64,000 nt of DNA, from assembly GCA_025656455.1 (NCBI GenBank), contig JAHXHS010000001.1:1-64000 (forward strand), written 5' to 3'. This document shows, one piece after another, positions 29,371 to 38,194 of the stretch. The notes below the pieces were generated by a model. That model was given only the letters and a program-made list of their open reading frames with translations, did not search any database and was not told where the DNA came from. Source of the stretch: Candidatus Thiodiazotropha sp. (ex Epidulcina cf. delphinae). GTDB taxonomy: Bacteria; Pseudomonadota; Gammaproteobacteria; Chromatiales; Chromatiaceae. Within the stretch, counting starts at the first letter, position 1; every line of letters starts with the position of its first letter. The position numbers and the translations under genes were made by a program.

Positions 29371-29459
29371 CTCTCGCAAAGACGCAAAGATCGCCAAGGA
29401 AAAAAATATATATAAAAACAATACGTTATAACTTTGCGATCTCGGCGTCTTTGCGAGAG
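29371..29459. terminator. CGCAAAG-type inverted repeat between convergent genes, possible terminator
   Basis: CTCTCGCAAAGACGC at 29371-29385 is exactly inverted at 29445-29459, followed on the plus strand by a T-rich run. It separates the convergent dioxygenase and purF genes. The loop of about 59 bases is long for a classical intrinsic terminator. It is a member of the repeat family flanking the GxxExxY relic. Confidence 0.5.
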
Positions 29460-29473
29460 TTTTTCTTTCCGGA

Positions 29474-30988
29474 TTAGGCATCGTTGTGCAGATCCAGGAT
29501 ACTCCTGTCGGCGGTTTCATCCTGTTCTTTTGCGCCGTCGCTGCGCAATAACTCGAGCTGTTCGAGATAGGTCTCGCTGACGTCGCCGGTGACATATTCA
29601 CCGTTGAACACAGAGGTGTCGAAACGCTCGATATCGGTCTTGCCCTTCTTCTGCACCGCTTCGATCAGATCCTCCAGATCCTGATAGATCATGCGGTCGG
29701 CGCCGATGATATCCCTCACCTCTTCCACGCTACGGTTATGCGCCACCAGCTCGCTGGCCGCAGGCATATCGATGCCGTAGACATTGGGATAGATCACCGG
29801 TGGCGCGGCCGAGGCGAAGTAGACCTTTTTCGCGCCCGCATCCCGCGCCAACTGCACAATCTGCTTCGAAGTGGTCCCGCGCACCACGGAGTCGTCCACC
29901 AACAGGACATGCTTTCCCTTGAATTCCAGGTCGATGGCATTCAGTTTCTGCCTCACTGACTTCTTGCGCACGGTCTGTCCCGGCATGATGAAGGTGCGCC
30001 CGATATAGCGGTTCTTGATAAAGCCTTCGGTATAGCGCACCTTCAGTTCATTCGCCAATGTCAGCGCCGCGGTCCGGCTGGTCTCCGGGATCGGGATGAC
30101 CACATCGATATCATGATCCGGCCACTCTCTGTGGATCTTTTTCGCCAATTTCTTACCCATCCGCGAGCGGGCCTTATGCACAAACACATTGTCGATGACC
30201 GAGTCCGGACGGGCGAAATAGACGAATTCGAAAATACACGGTGACTTGACCGGATTGGCAGCGCACTGTTGGGCATGGAACTGCCCCTTCTTGCTGATGA
30301 ATATCGCCTCGCCGGGCTCCAGATCCCGCACCCGCTCAAACCCCAGGGTATCCAGGGCGACGCTCTCCGAGGCGATCATGTACTCCGTGCCCTGATCCGT
30401 CTCGCGTCTCCCGTAGACGATCGGACGAATGGCATGGGGATCGCGGAATCCTATCAAACCCACCCCCGGTATCATGGTCACGGCGGCATAACCCCCTCGA
30501 CAACGCCGATGGACGCCGGCCACCGCCTTGAAGATATCGTCCGGGGCGATGCGCAGCTTATTCTGCATCTGCAACTCATGGGCGAATACGTTGAGCAGGA
30601 TCTCAGAGTCCGATGAAGTGTTGATATGGCGCAGGTCCTCGACAAACAGGTCGCGGGTCAACTCATCCGCATTGGTCAGATTGCCGTTGTGCGCCAGGGT
30701 GATGCCGTAGGGAGAGTTGACATAGAAGGGCTGGGCCTCGGCCGAGGATGCGCAGCCGGCGGTCGGATAGCGCGCATGCCCGATCCCCATGTTGCCCTTC
30801 AGGCGCAACATATGACGGGTGTGGAAGACGTCCCGCGCTAGGCCGTTGGCCTTGCGCAGGAAGAGTTTGCCCTTTTCACAGGTGACGATGCCGGCCGCAT
30901 CCTGTCCTCGATGTTGCAGCACCAGCAGCGCATCGTAGAGCGACTGGTTGACGGGCGATTTACCGACGATTCCCACAATACCGCACAT
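29474..30988 (-). CDS. purF: Amidophosphoribosyltransferase
   Basis: A 504-residue first enzyme of de novo purine synthesis. The N-terminal glutaminase has nucleophile C2 (MCGIVGIVG) with HRGQDAAG. The PRPP loop is [14 protein letters not shown]. Like the E. coli type, no propeptide precedes Cys2. It follows cvpA by 16 bases, the usual gammaproteobacterial pairing. Confidence 0.97.
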   Translation of the reverse strand: MCGIVGIVGKSPVNQSLYDALLVLQHRGQDAAGIVTCEKGKLFLRKANGLARDVFHTRHMLRLKGNMGIGHARYPTAGCASSAEAQPFYVNSPYGITLAHNGNLTNADELTRDLFVEDLRHINTSSDSEILLNVFAHELQMQNKLRIAPDDIFKAVAGVHRRCRGGYAAVTMIPGVGLIGFRDPHAIRPIVYGRRETDQGTEYMIASESVALDTLGFERVRDLEPGEAIFISKKGQFHAQQCAANPVKSPCIFEFVYFARPDSVIDNVFVHKARSRMGKKLAKKIHREWPDHDIDVVIPIPETSRTAALTLANELKVRYTEGFIKNRYIGRTFIMPGQTVRKKSVRQKLNAIDLEFKGKHVLLVDDSVVRGTTSKQIVQLARDAGAKKVYFASAAPPVIYPNVYGIDMPAASELVAHNRSVEEVRDIIGADRMIYQDLEDLIEAVQKKGKTDIERFDTSVFNGEYVTGDVSETYLEQLELLRSDGAKEQDETADRSILDLHNDA

Positions 30989-31004
30989 GGTTCAGTTCTC
31001 CAGA

Positions 31005-31493
31005 TCAGTAGTGGAAATTAGCAGCAATATCATCAGGTAGATAGTGCTTCAACCAGAGGGCCAGATCCTGAAAATAGGGAATCAGGCGCGACTCACGCCA
31101 CCAGTCGTCTTGCGGGAAGAGGGTCAAGCCGGCCAGCAGGATCAGAATAGCGATCACCACAGCCCCCCGGGCGACGCCGAAAAAGATCCCGATCAGACGA
31201 TCGGTTCCGCTCAAACCGGTGGTGTTGACCAGAACCTTCATGAAATGGTTGACCACCGCCCCAAGGAGCAGCACCGCCAGCAGGATGACGCCGTAGGCCA
31301 CACCCAGACGAATGGAGGGTACGTCGATCCAGGGTTCGAGCTCCACGGCCAACGCGCGAAAAAAGAACCAGGCGAGGGCAAATGCGGTAATCCAGGTAGC
31401 GAGAGAGAGCGCCTCCTGCACGAAACCGCGAACCAGGCTGATAACGGCTGAGAGGGCGATGATGGCGATGATGAGAATGTCGACCCAGAGCAT
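31005..31493 (-). CDS. cvpA: CvpA family inner-membrane protein
   Basis: A 162-residue protein with about four transmembrane helices. It begins MLWVDILIIAIIALSAVISL with the family's D and GxxxG-like spacing, and includes VRGFVQEALSL. It is required for colicin V production in E. coli and broadly linked to envelope stress. It is cotranscribed with purF. Confidence 0.9.
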   Translation of the reverse strand: MLWVDILIIAIIALSAVISLVRGFVQEALSLATWITAFALAWFFFRALAVELEPWIDVPSIRLGVAYGVILLAVLLLGAVVNHFMKVLVNTTGLSGTDRLIGIFFGVARGAVVIAILILLAGLTLFPQDDWWRESRLIPYFQDLALWLKHYLPDDIAANFHY

Positions 31494-31601
31494 GCCGCTA
31501 ACCTACACAAAGTCTGAGTTGGGGCGTTTCCATGAGCATATGGACTGGATACCCTGGGAGAGGTCCTGGACCGGAATCCAGGCCCTCCTCTAAATCGAAT
31601 C

Positions 31602-31677
31602 TGGTGGAGCCAGGCGGGATCGAACCGCCGACCTCAACACTGCCAGTGTTGCGCTCTCCCAGCTGAGCTATGGCCCC
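31602..31677 (-). tRNA. tRNA-Ala (GGC)
   Basis: On the minus strand the 76-nt cloverleaf begins GGGGCCATAGCTCAG, has anticodon GGC in the loop ACTGGCAGT, the T-loop GGTTCGATCCC, and an encoded CCA end. Stems pair fully. Confidence 0.97.
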
Positions 31678-31735
31678 GGAAAGCCGCGAATGTTAGGGGA
31701 TATTCCTCTTCTTGTCCACTGCTTTTTCCACCTCC

Positions 31736-33430
31736 TCAACCGCCCCCCTGGTCGATTTTCGCCCAGGAGTCCCTCAGGGTGACGATACGATTGAAGACCG
31801 GCTGCTCTCTACCCGCCTCAAGGCCGTCTAGAATGAAATACCCCTCCCGTTCAAACTGGTACTGCTCATCCGTATCCGCCTCGGCCAGCATCGGTTCGAA
31901 ATAGCAATCGGTCAGGGTGCGCAGGGAGTCGGGATTGAGGTTATCGGTAAAACGTCCGCCCTCCTCCACGCTATCGGCATTGGCCCGGCTGAAAAGCCTG
32001 TCGTAGAGGCGCACCTCACCCTTCACCCCATGCCGGGCGGAGACCCAGTGGATCACCCCCCTCACCTTGCGCCCCTGGGGATTCCTGCCCAGGGTATCCG
32101 GGTCATGGCTGCAGCGCAGTTCAATGATCTCGCCCTGGTTGTTCTTCACCACCGCTTCACACTTGATGACATAGGCGTTGCGCAGGCGCACTTCCCCGCC
32201 CGTGACCAGGCGCTTGTATTTCTTGTTCGCCTGCTCGCGGAAATCGGCCCGGTCGATATAGATCTCACGGCAGAAGGGAATCTGCCGCTGTCCCATGGTC
32301 TCATCCTTGGGGTGATTGGGGGCGGTCAACGATTCACTGCGCGCCTCTGGGTAATTCTCAATGACCAGCTTCAGCGGATGCATCACCGCCATGCGGCGAG
32401 GAGCGTGGGCGTCCAGGTCCTCGCGAATGCAGTTCTCCAGCACCCCCATCTCCACCAGGCCGTCCGATTTGGTGATACCGATGCGGCGGCAGAACTCCCG
32501 TATCGACGCCGGGGTGAAGCCACGCCGTCTCAACCCGGCAAGGGTCGGCATGCGGGGATCGTTCCAACCCTCGACAAACCCCTCTTCCGCCAGTTGGGTG
32601 AGTTTGCGCTTGCTCAACACCGTATATTCCAGGTTGAGGCGGGAGAACTCGATCTGCTGGGGATGACAGGGGACGGAAATATTGTCCAGAACCCAGTCGT
32701 AGAGCGGTCGATGGTCTTCAAATTCCAGGGTGCAAAGCGAGTGGGTGATGCCTTCCAGGGCATCGGAGACCGGGTGAGTGTAGTCGTACATCGGATAGAT
32801 ACACCAAGCCTCGCCGGTCTGGTGGTGGATCACCCCGTGACGAATTCTGTACAGGGTCGGGTCGCGCAGATTCATATTCGGCGACGCCATATCGATCTTG
32901 GCCCGTAACACCCGCTCCCCATCGGCGAACTCGCCCGCCTTCATACGCGCAAACAGATCCAGATTCTCCTCCATCGACCTGGAGCGATAGGGGCTCTCCC
33001 TGCCGGGCTCGTTGAGGGTGCCCCGATAGGCCCGCATCTGCTCCCCGTCGAGGTCGCAGACATAGGCCTTACCGGCCATGATCAGCTCAACGGCGAAGTC
33101 GTGGAGCTGCTGAAAATAGTCAGAGGCATAATAGAGGCGATCCTGCCAGTCGTAGCCGAGCCAGCGCACATCCTCCTGGATGCTGTCGACGAACTCGATA
33201 TTCTCCTTGTGTGGATTGGTGTCGTCGAAGCGCAGGTTGCATTGCCCCTGGAACGCCTTGGCGATACCGAAATTGAGCACGATCGACTTGGCATGGCCGA
33301 TGTGCAGATAGCCATTGGGTTCCGGGGGAAACCGGGTATGCACCCGACCATCGTTTTTACCCGCCTGCAGATCCTGTTCAATGATCTGGCGAATAAAATG
33401 GCTCGGCGTGCTCTTTTCCATATCGCTCAT
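31736..33430 (-). CDS. glnS: Glutamine--tRNA ligase
   Basis: A 564-residue class I synthetase. The HIGH-type motif is in [14 protein letters not shown], the KMSKS-type loop is VLSKRKL, and the C-terminal beta-barrel anticodon-binding region follows ([13 protein letters not shown]). The presence of GlnRS makes the direct glutaminylation route likely. It is preceded by gltX on the same strand, 64 bases away. Confidence 0.97.
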   Translation of the reverse strand: MSDMEKSTPSHFIRQIIEQDLQAGKNDGRVHTRFPPEPNGYLHIGHAKSIVLNFGIAKAFQGQCNLRFDDTNPHKENIEFVDSIQEDVRWLGYDWQDRLYYASDYFQQLHDFAVELIMAGKAYVCDLDGEQMRAYRGTLNEPGRESPYRSRSMEENLDLFARMKAGEFADGERVLRAKIDMASPNMNLRDPTLYRIRHGVIHHQTGEAWCIYPMYDYTHPVSDALEGITHSLCTLEFEDHRPLYDWVLDNISVPCHPQQIEFSRLNLEYTVLSKRKLTQLAEEGFVEGWNDPRMPTLAGLRRRGFTPASIREFCRRIGITKSDGLVEMGVLENCIREDLDAHAPRRMAVMHPLKLVIENYPEARSESLTAPNHPKDETMGQRQIPFCREIYIDRADFREQANKKYKRLVTGGEVRLRNAYVIKCEAVVKNNQGEIIELRCSHDPDTLGRNPQGRKVRGVIHWVSARHGVKGEVRLYDRLFSRANADSVEEGGRFTDNLNPDSLRTLTDCYFEPMLAEADTDEQYQFEREGYFILDGLEAGREQPVFNRIVTLRDSWAKIDQGGG

Positions 33431-33494
33431 GTTGTCTACTTCATTAGGCTTAGGTTAGCTGGAACCTGGATCCAGCGGGTCAGGCGACAATCAC

Positions 33495-34913
33495 TCAACC
33501 GGCATTGGCTTCGCGCTGACGGATATACGCAAGGGCCTTATCGATGCGCCGCAGACAAGCCTGCTTGCCCACCAGATAGAGGGTGACGTCGATACCCGGC
33601 GAGGCGGCGCGGCCCACCACGGCCACTCGCAGGGGCTGGGCCACCTTGCCCATCTTCAGCTCCAGGGAGGCCGAGACCTGCTCCACCAGGTCGTGCAGTC
33701 TCTCCTGGGTCCACTCATCCAATCCGGCCAGCGCCTCACGCATCCGCTCCAGGGGCTCTCTGGCAGCGGCGCGGAGATGTTTTTTCGCCGCCTTCTCATC
33801 GAATGTCTCGAAATCCTGATAACAGAAGGCGCTCATTTCAGCCATCTCCACCAGGCTCCTGGCACGCTCCTGGTGAGCCTCGACCACCGCCACCAGATCG
33901 GGGCCCTGAGCGGGATCGATGCCAAGATTCCCCATCTGCGGACTGAGCAGGTGGGCGATGCGTTTCGGATCGTCCTGTTTGATATAGTGCTGATTCAACC
34001 ACAGCAGCTTGTCCGTATTGAAGCTGGAGGCCGCCTTGTTGACCGCATCGATATCGAACAGCTCGATCATCTCATCCACAGAGAAGATCTCCTGGTCGCC
34101 ATGGGACCAACCCAGGCGCACCAGATAGTTGAGCAGCGCCTCCGGAAGAAAGCCGGCTTCCCGGTACTGCATGACACTGACAGCGCCATGGCGCTTCGAC
34201 AACCTCGCCCCGTCATCCCCGAGGATCATCGGCACATGGCCATATTGGGGCGGGTTCGCGTCCAATGCCCGGAGGATATTGATCTGCCTGGGGGTATTGT
34301 TGAGGTGGTCGTCGCCACGGATCACATGGGTGATGGCCATATCCAGGTCATCCACCACCACGGTCAGGTTATAGGTGGGCGAGCCGTCGGTACGGCGAAT
34401 GATCAGGTCATCCAGCTCCTCGTTGTTGAAAATGACCCGGCCGCGAATCAGGTCGTCCACCGCCACCACCCCGGTCTCGGGATTGCGGAAGCGTATCACA
34501 TGGGGTTCATCGGGGCTGACCCCCCGATGTCTGCAGTGTCCGTCATAGCGCGGTTTCCGTTTGCGCTTCATCGCCTCCTCCCGCAGCTTGTCGAGACGCT
34601 CATGGCTGCAGTTACAGCGATAGGCCAGACCCTTATCCAGCAGCCCCTGAATCACCTCGTCATAGCGATCGAAGCGTTTGGTCTGATAAAAGGGGCCCTC
34701 ATCGTACTCCAGGCCCAGCCAGGTCATGCCCTCCAGGATCGCATTCACCGACTCCACAGTAGAGCGCTCCAGGTCCGTATCCTCGATGCGCAACACGAAC
34801 TTGCCCCCGTGCTTACGGGCGTAGAGCCAGGAGAACAGGGCGGTGCGGGCGCCGCCCACATGGAGATAGCCGGTAGGGCTGGGAGCGAAACGGGTACGGA
34901 CAGTCATGGTCAA
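33495..34913 (-). CDS. gltX: Glutamate--tRNA ligase
   Basis: A 472-residue class I synthetase. HIGH-type motif [14 protein letters not shown], zinc-type cysteines around CNCSHERL and CRHRG, and KMSKS-type loop LSKRHG. The C-terminal helical anticodon-binding domain is complete. ATG at 34913 and 34907 are both possible. Confidence 0.96.
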   Translation of the reverse strand: MTMTVRTRFAPSPTGYLHVGGARTALFSWLYARKHGGKFVLRIEDTDLERSTVESVNAILEGMTWLGLEYDEGPFYQTKRFDRYDEVIQGLLDKGLAYRCNCSHERLDKLREEAMKRKRKPRYDGHCRHRGVSPDEPHVIRFRNPETGVVAVDDLIRGRVIFNNEELDDLIIRRTDGSPTYNLTVVVDDLDMAITHVIRGDDHLNNTPRQINILRALDANPPQYGHVPMILGDDGARLSKRHGAVSVMQYREAGFLPEALLNYLVRLGWSHGDQEIFSVDEMIELFDIDAVNKAASSFNTDKLLWLNQHYIKQDDPKRIAHLLSPQMGNLGIDPAQGPDLVAVVEAHQERARSLVEMAEMSAFCYQDFETFDEKAAKKHLRAAAREPLERMREALAGLDEWTQERLHDLVEQVSASLELKMGKVAQPLRVAVVGRAASPGIDVTLYLVGKQACLRRIDKALAYIRQREANAG

Positions 34914-35232
34914 AAAGGCATCCGGTTACTGGCAAAACCGCGATTCTAGCAGACCCAGGGTGATTCGGAAGCTATGAAATGCCTTGGGGAGGAGTAAGGT
35001 CCTCCATCGCCCCAGTTCCCCAAACACAGGATGGGGCTACTGAAATGGCGTGCTCACCGCCTGAGCGAATGGGGATTCATGCATGGCGACAGGTCAATTT
35101 GCGTTAATTGGCGTTCATTTGCGGACTCATTAGCCCCAATATTGCGCGAGGGATAAGCGATTGCCGTCTCGACCTGCCTCCCCAGATTGACCTGACAGCC
35201 TTACCTCTTTAGAATTCGCCTCTCATCACAGA
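34914..35232. other. Gap with one inverted GTCCGCAAATG-type repeat
   Basis: The space between gltX and tRNA-Val holds no gene I can support. At 35096-35126 is an inverted copy of the repeat seen at 29276, 39937 and 40304. The promoter of gltX and that of the tRNA presumably lie here. Confidence 0.6.
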
Positions 35233-35308
35233 GGGCGCATAGCTCAGCTGGGAGAGCGCTGCAGTCACATTGCAGAGGTCACAGGTTCGATCCCTGTTGC
35301 GCCCACCA
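35233..35308 (+). tRNA. tRNA-Val (CAC)
   Basis: A 76-nt cloverleaf starting GGGCGCATAGCTCAG, with anticodon CAC in the loop GTCACAT closed by CTGCA/TGCAG, T-arm ACAGGTTCGATCCCTGT and an encoded CCA. All stems pair. Confidence 0.96.
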
Positions 35309-35371
35309 TATTCCTCGGTGTTTATTGCCTATTTCCCCCATCCGGCGATTTGTAAAAATACAGCTTTCTCC

Positions 35372-35537
35372 CTAGTACTCCTTCAACATAATAATGATGG
35401 GTTCAGTTGGTCTGTCAGCGTTCAGGACAAGGCGCGCCTCGCCGTGAATGGCCTGAGTCCTTGTCAAGCACTGCAACGCCGCCGCGGGACACCACAGGAG
35501 CGCTGAACCCATCATTATCATGTTGAAGGAGTACTAG
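35372..35537. repeat. Large palindromic element, short form (E2)
   Basis: The arms at 35372-35406 and 35503-35537 are inverted with one mismatch in 35 and end in CTAG. They share CTAGTACTCYTTCAA and GGTTCAG with E1 but differ between, each still self-complementary. The interior (35428-35488) has CAAGGCGCGCCTCGC, AATGGC, CCTTGTCAAG and GCAACGCCGC, the same core as E1. It lies between tRNA-Val and the ISL3 relic. Confidence 0.87.
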
Positions 35538-35559
35538 TTGCTAAGGAGTGGTTGGGATG

Positions 35560-35780
35560 GGTGTCCACGTAAATGTTCCCGCGTCTCCTTGGCACGGCCC
35601 TCGCCGCTCCACAGCAGTCTGCGACGCTTGAGGTCATAGACGTTCGTGACATATACATGACCTCGCCTGCGAGAAATCCCGTCGATAGTGAAACAGTTTA
35701 GCCACCTGTTTCCAGGTCACTCGGCGTGGGGCATAGACAAATGTATGTTGATCCCCACAGCGGTACATGGCGAAAGCGAC
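35560..35780 (-). pseudogene. Decayed ISL3-family transposase fragment
   Basis: On the minus strand one frame reads ISRRRGHVYVTNVYDLKRRR and continues LLWSGEGRAKET, a stretch typical of the ISL3 catalytic domain. Just upstream another frame reads VTWKQVAKLFH, matching the preceding helix. The two are out of frame, the start and end are missing, and no terminal repeats were found. It is a dead remnant. Confidence 0.6.
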
Positions 35781-35976
35781 AAGTCGTGCGAAGAATAAAA
35801 AAAGCCTCCTTAGGGAAATCTGTGGGTATGGCTCGGCGCAAGTGAACGACCAAATGTATGGTATGAAGTGAGTTTTGTGGCCAGGAAGGTAATAAAATAA
35901 CCGTGAATTTCTGCGTGTCAGTTTTGTTTGGATATAATCTGACGCACAGCGCGATCGGGATTCGCCCCAGGTTGAT

Positions 35977-36005
35977 ACTCTCGCAAAGCCGCGAAGCACG
36001 CAAAG
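35977..36005 (+). repeat. Left flanking repeat of the GxxExxY relic
   Basis: ACTCTCGCAAAGCCGCGAAG continues to CACGCAAAG. Its inverted partner is at 36305-36333 with one mismatch in 29. The pair encloses the gene relic almost exactly. Confidence 0.9.
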
Positions 36006-36018
36006 GGGAAGACGGCTA

Positions 36019-36293
36019 ATGATAGAAAATGAGATGGGAAAGTGTATTGTCGATAGCGCGGTTCAGATTCACCGTGAGACGGGACCGGGATTGCTAGAAA
36101 CAGTCTATGAGGTCATCCTTGCGCATCCGTTATGGCAACGAGGCTTTCAGGTTGGGCGGCAGGTTGCTGTCCCCATTGAATACCTTGGGCTCAGGTTTGA
36201 TGAAGGCTTCCTGGCCGATCAAGTCGTTGAGAAAAAAGTGAATCCCTGATGAAGAACGGTATTCATCGTATGGTCAATGGCCTTGTTGAATAA
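36019..36293 (+). pseudogene. GxxExxY (PDDEXK_3-type) nuclease gene, internally deleted
   Basis: The N-terminal half reads MIENEMGKCIVDSAVQIHRE, then TGPGLLETVYE (the GxxExxY signature) and FDEGFLADQVVEKKV, and stops at 36249. From 36246 another frame reads LMKNGIHRMVNGLVE to a TAA at 36293, the normal C-terminus of this family. The middle, which carries the family's ELK catalytic stretch, is missing. So the gene has an internal deletion with a frameshift. It is bracketed by inverted CGCAAAG repeats. Confidence 0.85.
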
Positions 36294-36304
36294 ATTCAAT
36301 GATG

Positions 36305-36333
36305 CTTTGCGTGCTTGGCGGCTTTGCGAGAGT
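36305..36333 (-). repeat. Right flanking repeat of the GxxExxY relic
   Basis: CTTTGCGTGCTTGGCGGCTT continues TGCGAGAGT. It is the inverted copy of 35977-36005, 12 bases beyond the relic's stop codon. Confidence 0.9.
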
Positions 36334-36392
36334 CAATTATCGTCTTGAAATACCCACAAATCTTACTGAAGAGCCATATTTAGGAGCCCACC

Positions 36393-36632
36393 ATGTCGAC
36401 CGCCACCATTACTAGCAAGGGGCAGATCACGATCCCAAAAGAGATAAGGGATTCCCTGGATCTGCATACAGGGGACAAAATCAATTTTATTATCGATGAT
36501 CAGGGCAAGGTCAGTTTTGTGCCTGTCACCACAAACGTGACCACCTTGAAGGGTATTGTGACTAAGCCCGACAAGCCAGTCTCCATTGAAGACATGAAAG
36601 CCATGATTAGAGTCAGAGGTCGCCGGCTTTGA
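36393..36632 (+). CDS. AbrB-type antitoxin (VapB-like)
   Basis: A 79-residue SpoVT/AbrB swapped-hairpin protein: ITSKGQITIPKEIRDSLDL at about residues 6-24, then GDKINFIIDDQGKV. The C-terminal part (about 50-79) would bind a toxin. The stop overlaps the start of a vapC remnant, the normal vapBC layout, but the toxin gene is broken, leaving an orphan antitoxin. The 50 bases upstream resemble the end of the dispersed repeat at 40253-40284. Confidence 0.85.
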   Translation: MSTATITSKGQITIPKEIRDSLDLHTGDKINFIIDDQGKVSFVPVTTNVTTLKGIVTKPDKPVSIEDMKAMIRVRGRRL

Positions 36633-36726
36633 AAGGATTGGATACCAATGAACAAAGGGTTGCCAGACTGCGATGACATTGGATAAGAAGGCAGCGAAAC
36701 AGCCGGGCATTCAACTGCTGAAATAG
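36629..36726 (+). pseudogene. Internally deleted vapC (PIN-domain toxin) remnant
   Basis: TTG at 36629 starts KGLDTN, the PIN-domain N-terminus with its first catalytic Asp. The frame ends at 36676. From 36673 a second frame reads TLDKKAAKQPGIQLLK to a TAG at 36726, the usual VapC C-terminus. About 100 codons between are gone. The damage pattern, ends kept and middle lost, is the same as in the GxxExxY relic 400 bases away. Confidence 0.75.
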
Positions 36727-36845
36727 TGGCCCTAACCCTGACAAAGCCTCATTCAGAGCCCCACGGTTGATTCGGATCAAGACGCGAAGCGGCTACCTGA
36801 CATAATAGCCAACCGCACAGCACCTACACCTAATCAGGGTCACCT

Positions 36846-37193
36846 TTATAAGGCTAAAACCAACTTTAATCCTTCGCTTAATGCTTGTTTTTGGTTGGCG
36901 CTCAGCTTACCCGCTTTTTCAGTTAGATAGGATCTATCGAGTGTGATAATTTGAGAGACATTTATAACCGATTCTTTTTTTAGACCGATGCTTTTTATTG
37001 CGCCAAGCTTCACATTTCCCGGGGCCTTGGCTAACTTCAGATTTGAGGTGATTACAGCAACAATCGTTGTGCTGATTTTACTCTTATTAAAATCATCTGA
37101 TTGAACAATGACCACCGGCCTTCGATACCCCGGCTCCGAGCCTCTTGGCTCATCAAGATCCGCCCACCAGATCTCTCCTTTTCTACAGCTCAT
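36846..37193 (-). CDS. PemK/MazF-family mRNA interferase toxin
   Basis: A 115-residue toxin. KGEIWWADLDEPRGSEPGYR and RPVVIVQSDDFN match the PemK/MazF core, with TIVAVITSNL following. It should cleave single-stranded mRNA. The antitoxin gene lies upstream with a 3-base gap, so the two are translated together. The pair appears intact, unlike the neighbouring vapBC. Confidence 0.9.
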   Translation of the reverse strand: MSCRKGEIWWADLDEPRGSEPGYRRPVVIVQSDDFNKSKISTTIVAVITSNLKLAKAPGNVKLGAIKSIGLKKESVINVSQIITLDRSYLTEKAGKLSANQKQALSEGLKLVLAL

Positions 37194-37196
37194 TCG

Positions 37197-37436
37197 TCAC
37201 CACTCTTCCCTGTCGATCGATTTCATTTGCGCCCTTTTAAAACCCGTTTCCAGACCCTGATCTTCAATACCGCCATATATTTCATTAAGCAGATCAGTAA
37301 CCTTTTGATTCTTATGTAGTTCTATATAACTTGAAATGGCACGCACGTACAATTCACTTCTGGACATGCCAAGCCTTTTGGCGAGTCTTTCTGCATTGTT
37401 AAAAATAGGGTCGGGTATTGAAATTGCAGTCTTCAT
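37197..37436 (-). CDS. Ribbon-helix-helix antitoxin of the PemK/MazF pair
   Basis: A 79-residue protein. MKTAISIPDPIFNNAERLAK and LGMSRSELYVRAISSYIE form a ribbon-helix-helix DNA-binding domain, and the Glu/Lys-rich tail would bind the toxin. The promoter -10 box is only 5 bases from the ATG, so the mRNA is probably leaderless. No alternative ATG occurs before residue 24. Confidence 0.88.
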   Translation of the reverse strand: MKTAISIPDPIFNNAERLAKRLGMSRSELYVRAISSYIELHKNQKVTDLLNEIYGGIEDQGLETGFKRAQMKSIDREEW

Positions 37437-37441
37437 ACAAA

Positions 37442-37470
37442 AAGTATGACTAAAGTTATACCAATGTCAA
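37442..37470 (-). promoter_or_regulatory. Sigma-70 promoter with an operator for the toxin-antitoxin pair
   Basis: On the minus strand TTGACA (37470-37465), a 17-base spacer and ATACTT (37447-37442) lie directly before the antitoxin ATG at 37436. The spacer contains an 18-bp near-palindrome, GTATAACTTTAGTCATAC (37461-37444). This is a natural binding site for the RHH antitoxin and predicts autorepression. Confidence 0.75.
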
Positions 37471-37489
37471 GCCTGGAAAAAATGGCTCA

Positions 37490-37645
37490 CTAGAAAAATT
37501 CGTGGGTGGATTTGAGTGACAAACATCACCAACCTATTGAAAAATATACACAATTTTCACATTCTTGGATTCATTAGTAATATCTTTCCGAGGATCACTT
37601 CTCAATGCCCGAAGCTGCCTAAGTAACAGACAAGCTGATATCTTA
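37490..37645 (+). repeat. Dispersed repeat copy D1
   Basis: Starts CTAGAAAAATTCGTGGG and continues through AACATCACCAACCTATTG to a CTGATATC end. A diverged copy is at 40103-40250. I see no coding capacity. Confidence 0.6.
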
Positions 37646-37651
37646 TAACCG

Positions 37652-37680
37652 CGTCATTCCGGCGCATGCCGGAATCCAGG
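37652..37680 (+). repeat. Left CATTCCGGC palindrome flanking a GIY-YIG gene
   Basis: CGTCATTCCGGCGCATGCCG continues GAATCCAGG. It ends 20 bases before the GIY-YIG start codon. Its inverted partner is at 38043-38070. Confidence 0.9.
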
Positions 37681-37700
37681 GAATATACCAGGGAGGTGGT

Positions 37701-37991
37701 ATGGAACGACAACCGTGCGTGTATCTATTAGCCAGCAAACGAAATGGAACCCTATACACGGGTGTGACTTCCAACCTGCTAAAGCGGGTTTGGGAACATA
37801 AGAATAATCGAGTTGAAGGCTTTACCAGTAAATATCGTGTGCATACTTTAGTCTGGTATGAGATGCATGAGACGATGGAATACGCCATTCAGCGTGAAAA
37901 AGCCATCAAGAATTGGAGGCGGGCGTGGAAGATAAAGACGATTGAAGAGCTGAACCCACGCTGGCGGGATTTATATCCGGACCTGATCTGA
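37701..37991 (+). CDS. GIY-YIG (URI-type) nuclease family protein
   Basis: A 96-residue single-domain protein. VYLLASKRNGTLYTGVTSNL gives the GIY and YIG equivalents, followed by RVWEHKN and KYRVHTLVWYE with the conserved Arg and Glu. GGGAGGTGGT provides a strong ribosome-binding site. Such small stand-alone URI-type proteins are common, and their function is not firmly known to me. The gene is framed by inverted CATTCCGGC palindromes 20 bases upstream and 51 bases downstream. Confidence 0.92.
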   Translation: MERQPCVYLLASKRNGTLYTGVTSNLLKRVWEHKNNRVEGFTSKYRVHTLVWYEMHETMEYAIQREKAIKNWRRAWKIKTIEELNPRWRDLYPDLI

Positions 37992-38042
37992 CGAGAAGTA
38001 TTCTTTGCTGAAAGACAGACGATCGACAATCGTGTGGAGCAT

Positions 38043-38070
38043 CTGGATTCCGGCATGCGCCGGAATGACG
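38043..38070 (-). repeat. Right CATTCCGGC palindrome flanking a GIY-YIG gene
   Basis: CTGGATTCCGGCATGCGCCG continues GAATGACG, the inverted copy of 37652-37680, identical over its length. The remaining bases to 38194 show nothing further. Confidence 0.9.
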
Positions 38071-38194
38071 GAATCAGTGAAGTCTACCCACATATTCTTC
38101 GGAGGATCCGAAAAAATAACGCTTAAATATTGCGGGATTGGCACGAAAGGAACATGAGAAGACGTTTTAGTGGGGTTAACTTTGCCTTCAAGCT

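Noticed and set aside
31494..31601. Hairpin CTGGATTCCGGTCCAG as terminator of tRNA-Ala
   Set aside because: No T-run follows and the stem is short, so I did not list it.
35634..36003. Two minus-strand open frames of about 100-120 codons
   Set aside because: Only a piece of one matches an ISL3 transposase. The frames run through decayed sequence and into flanking repeats, so I list the relic instead.
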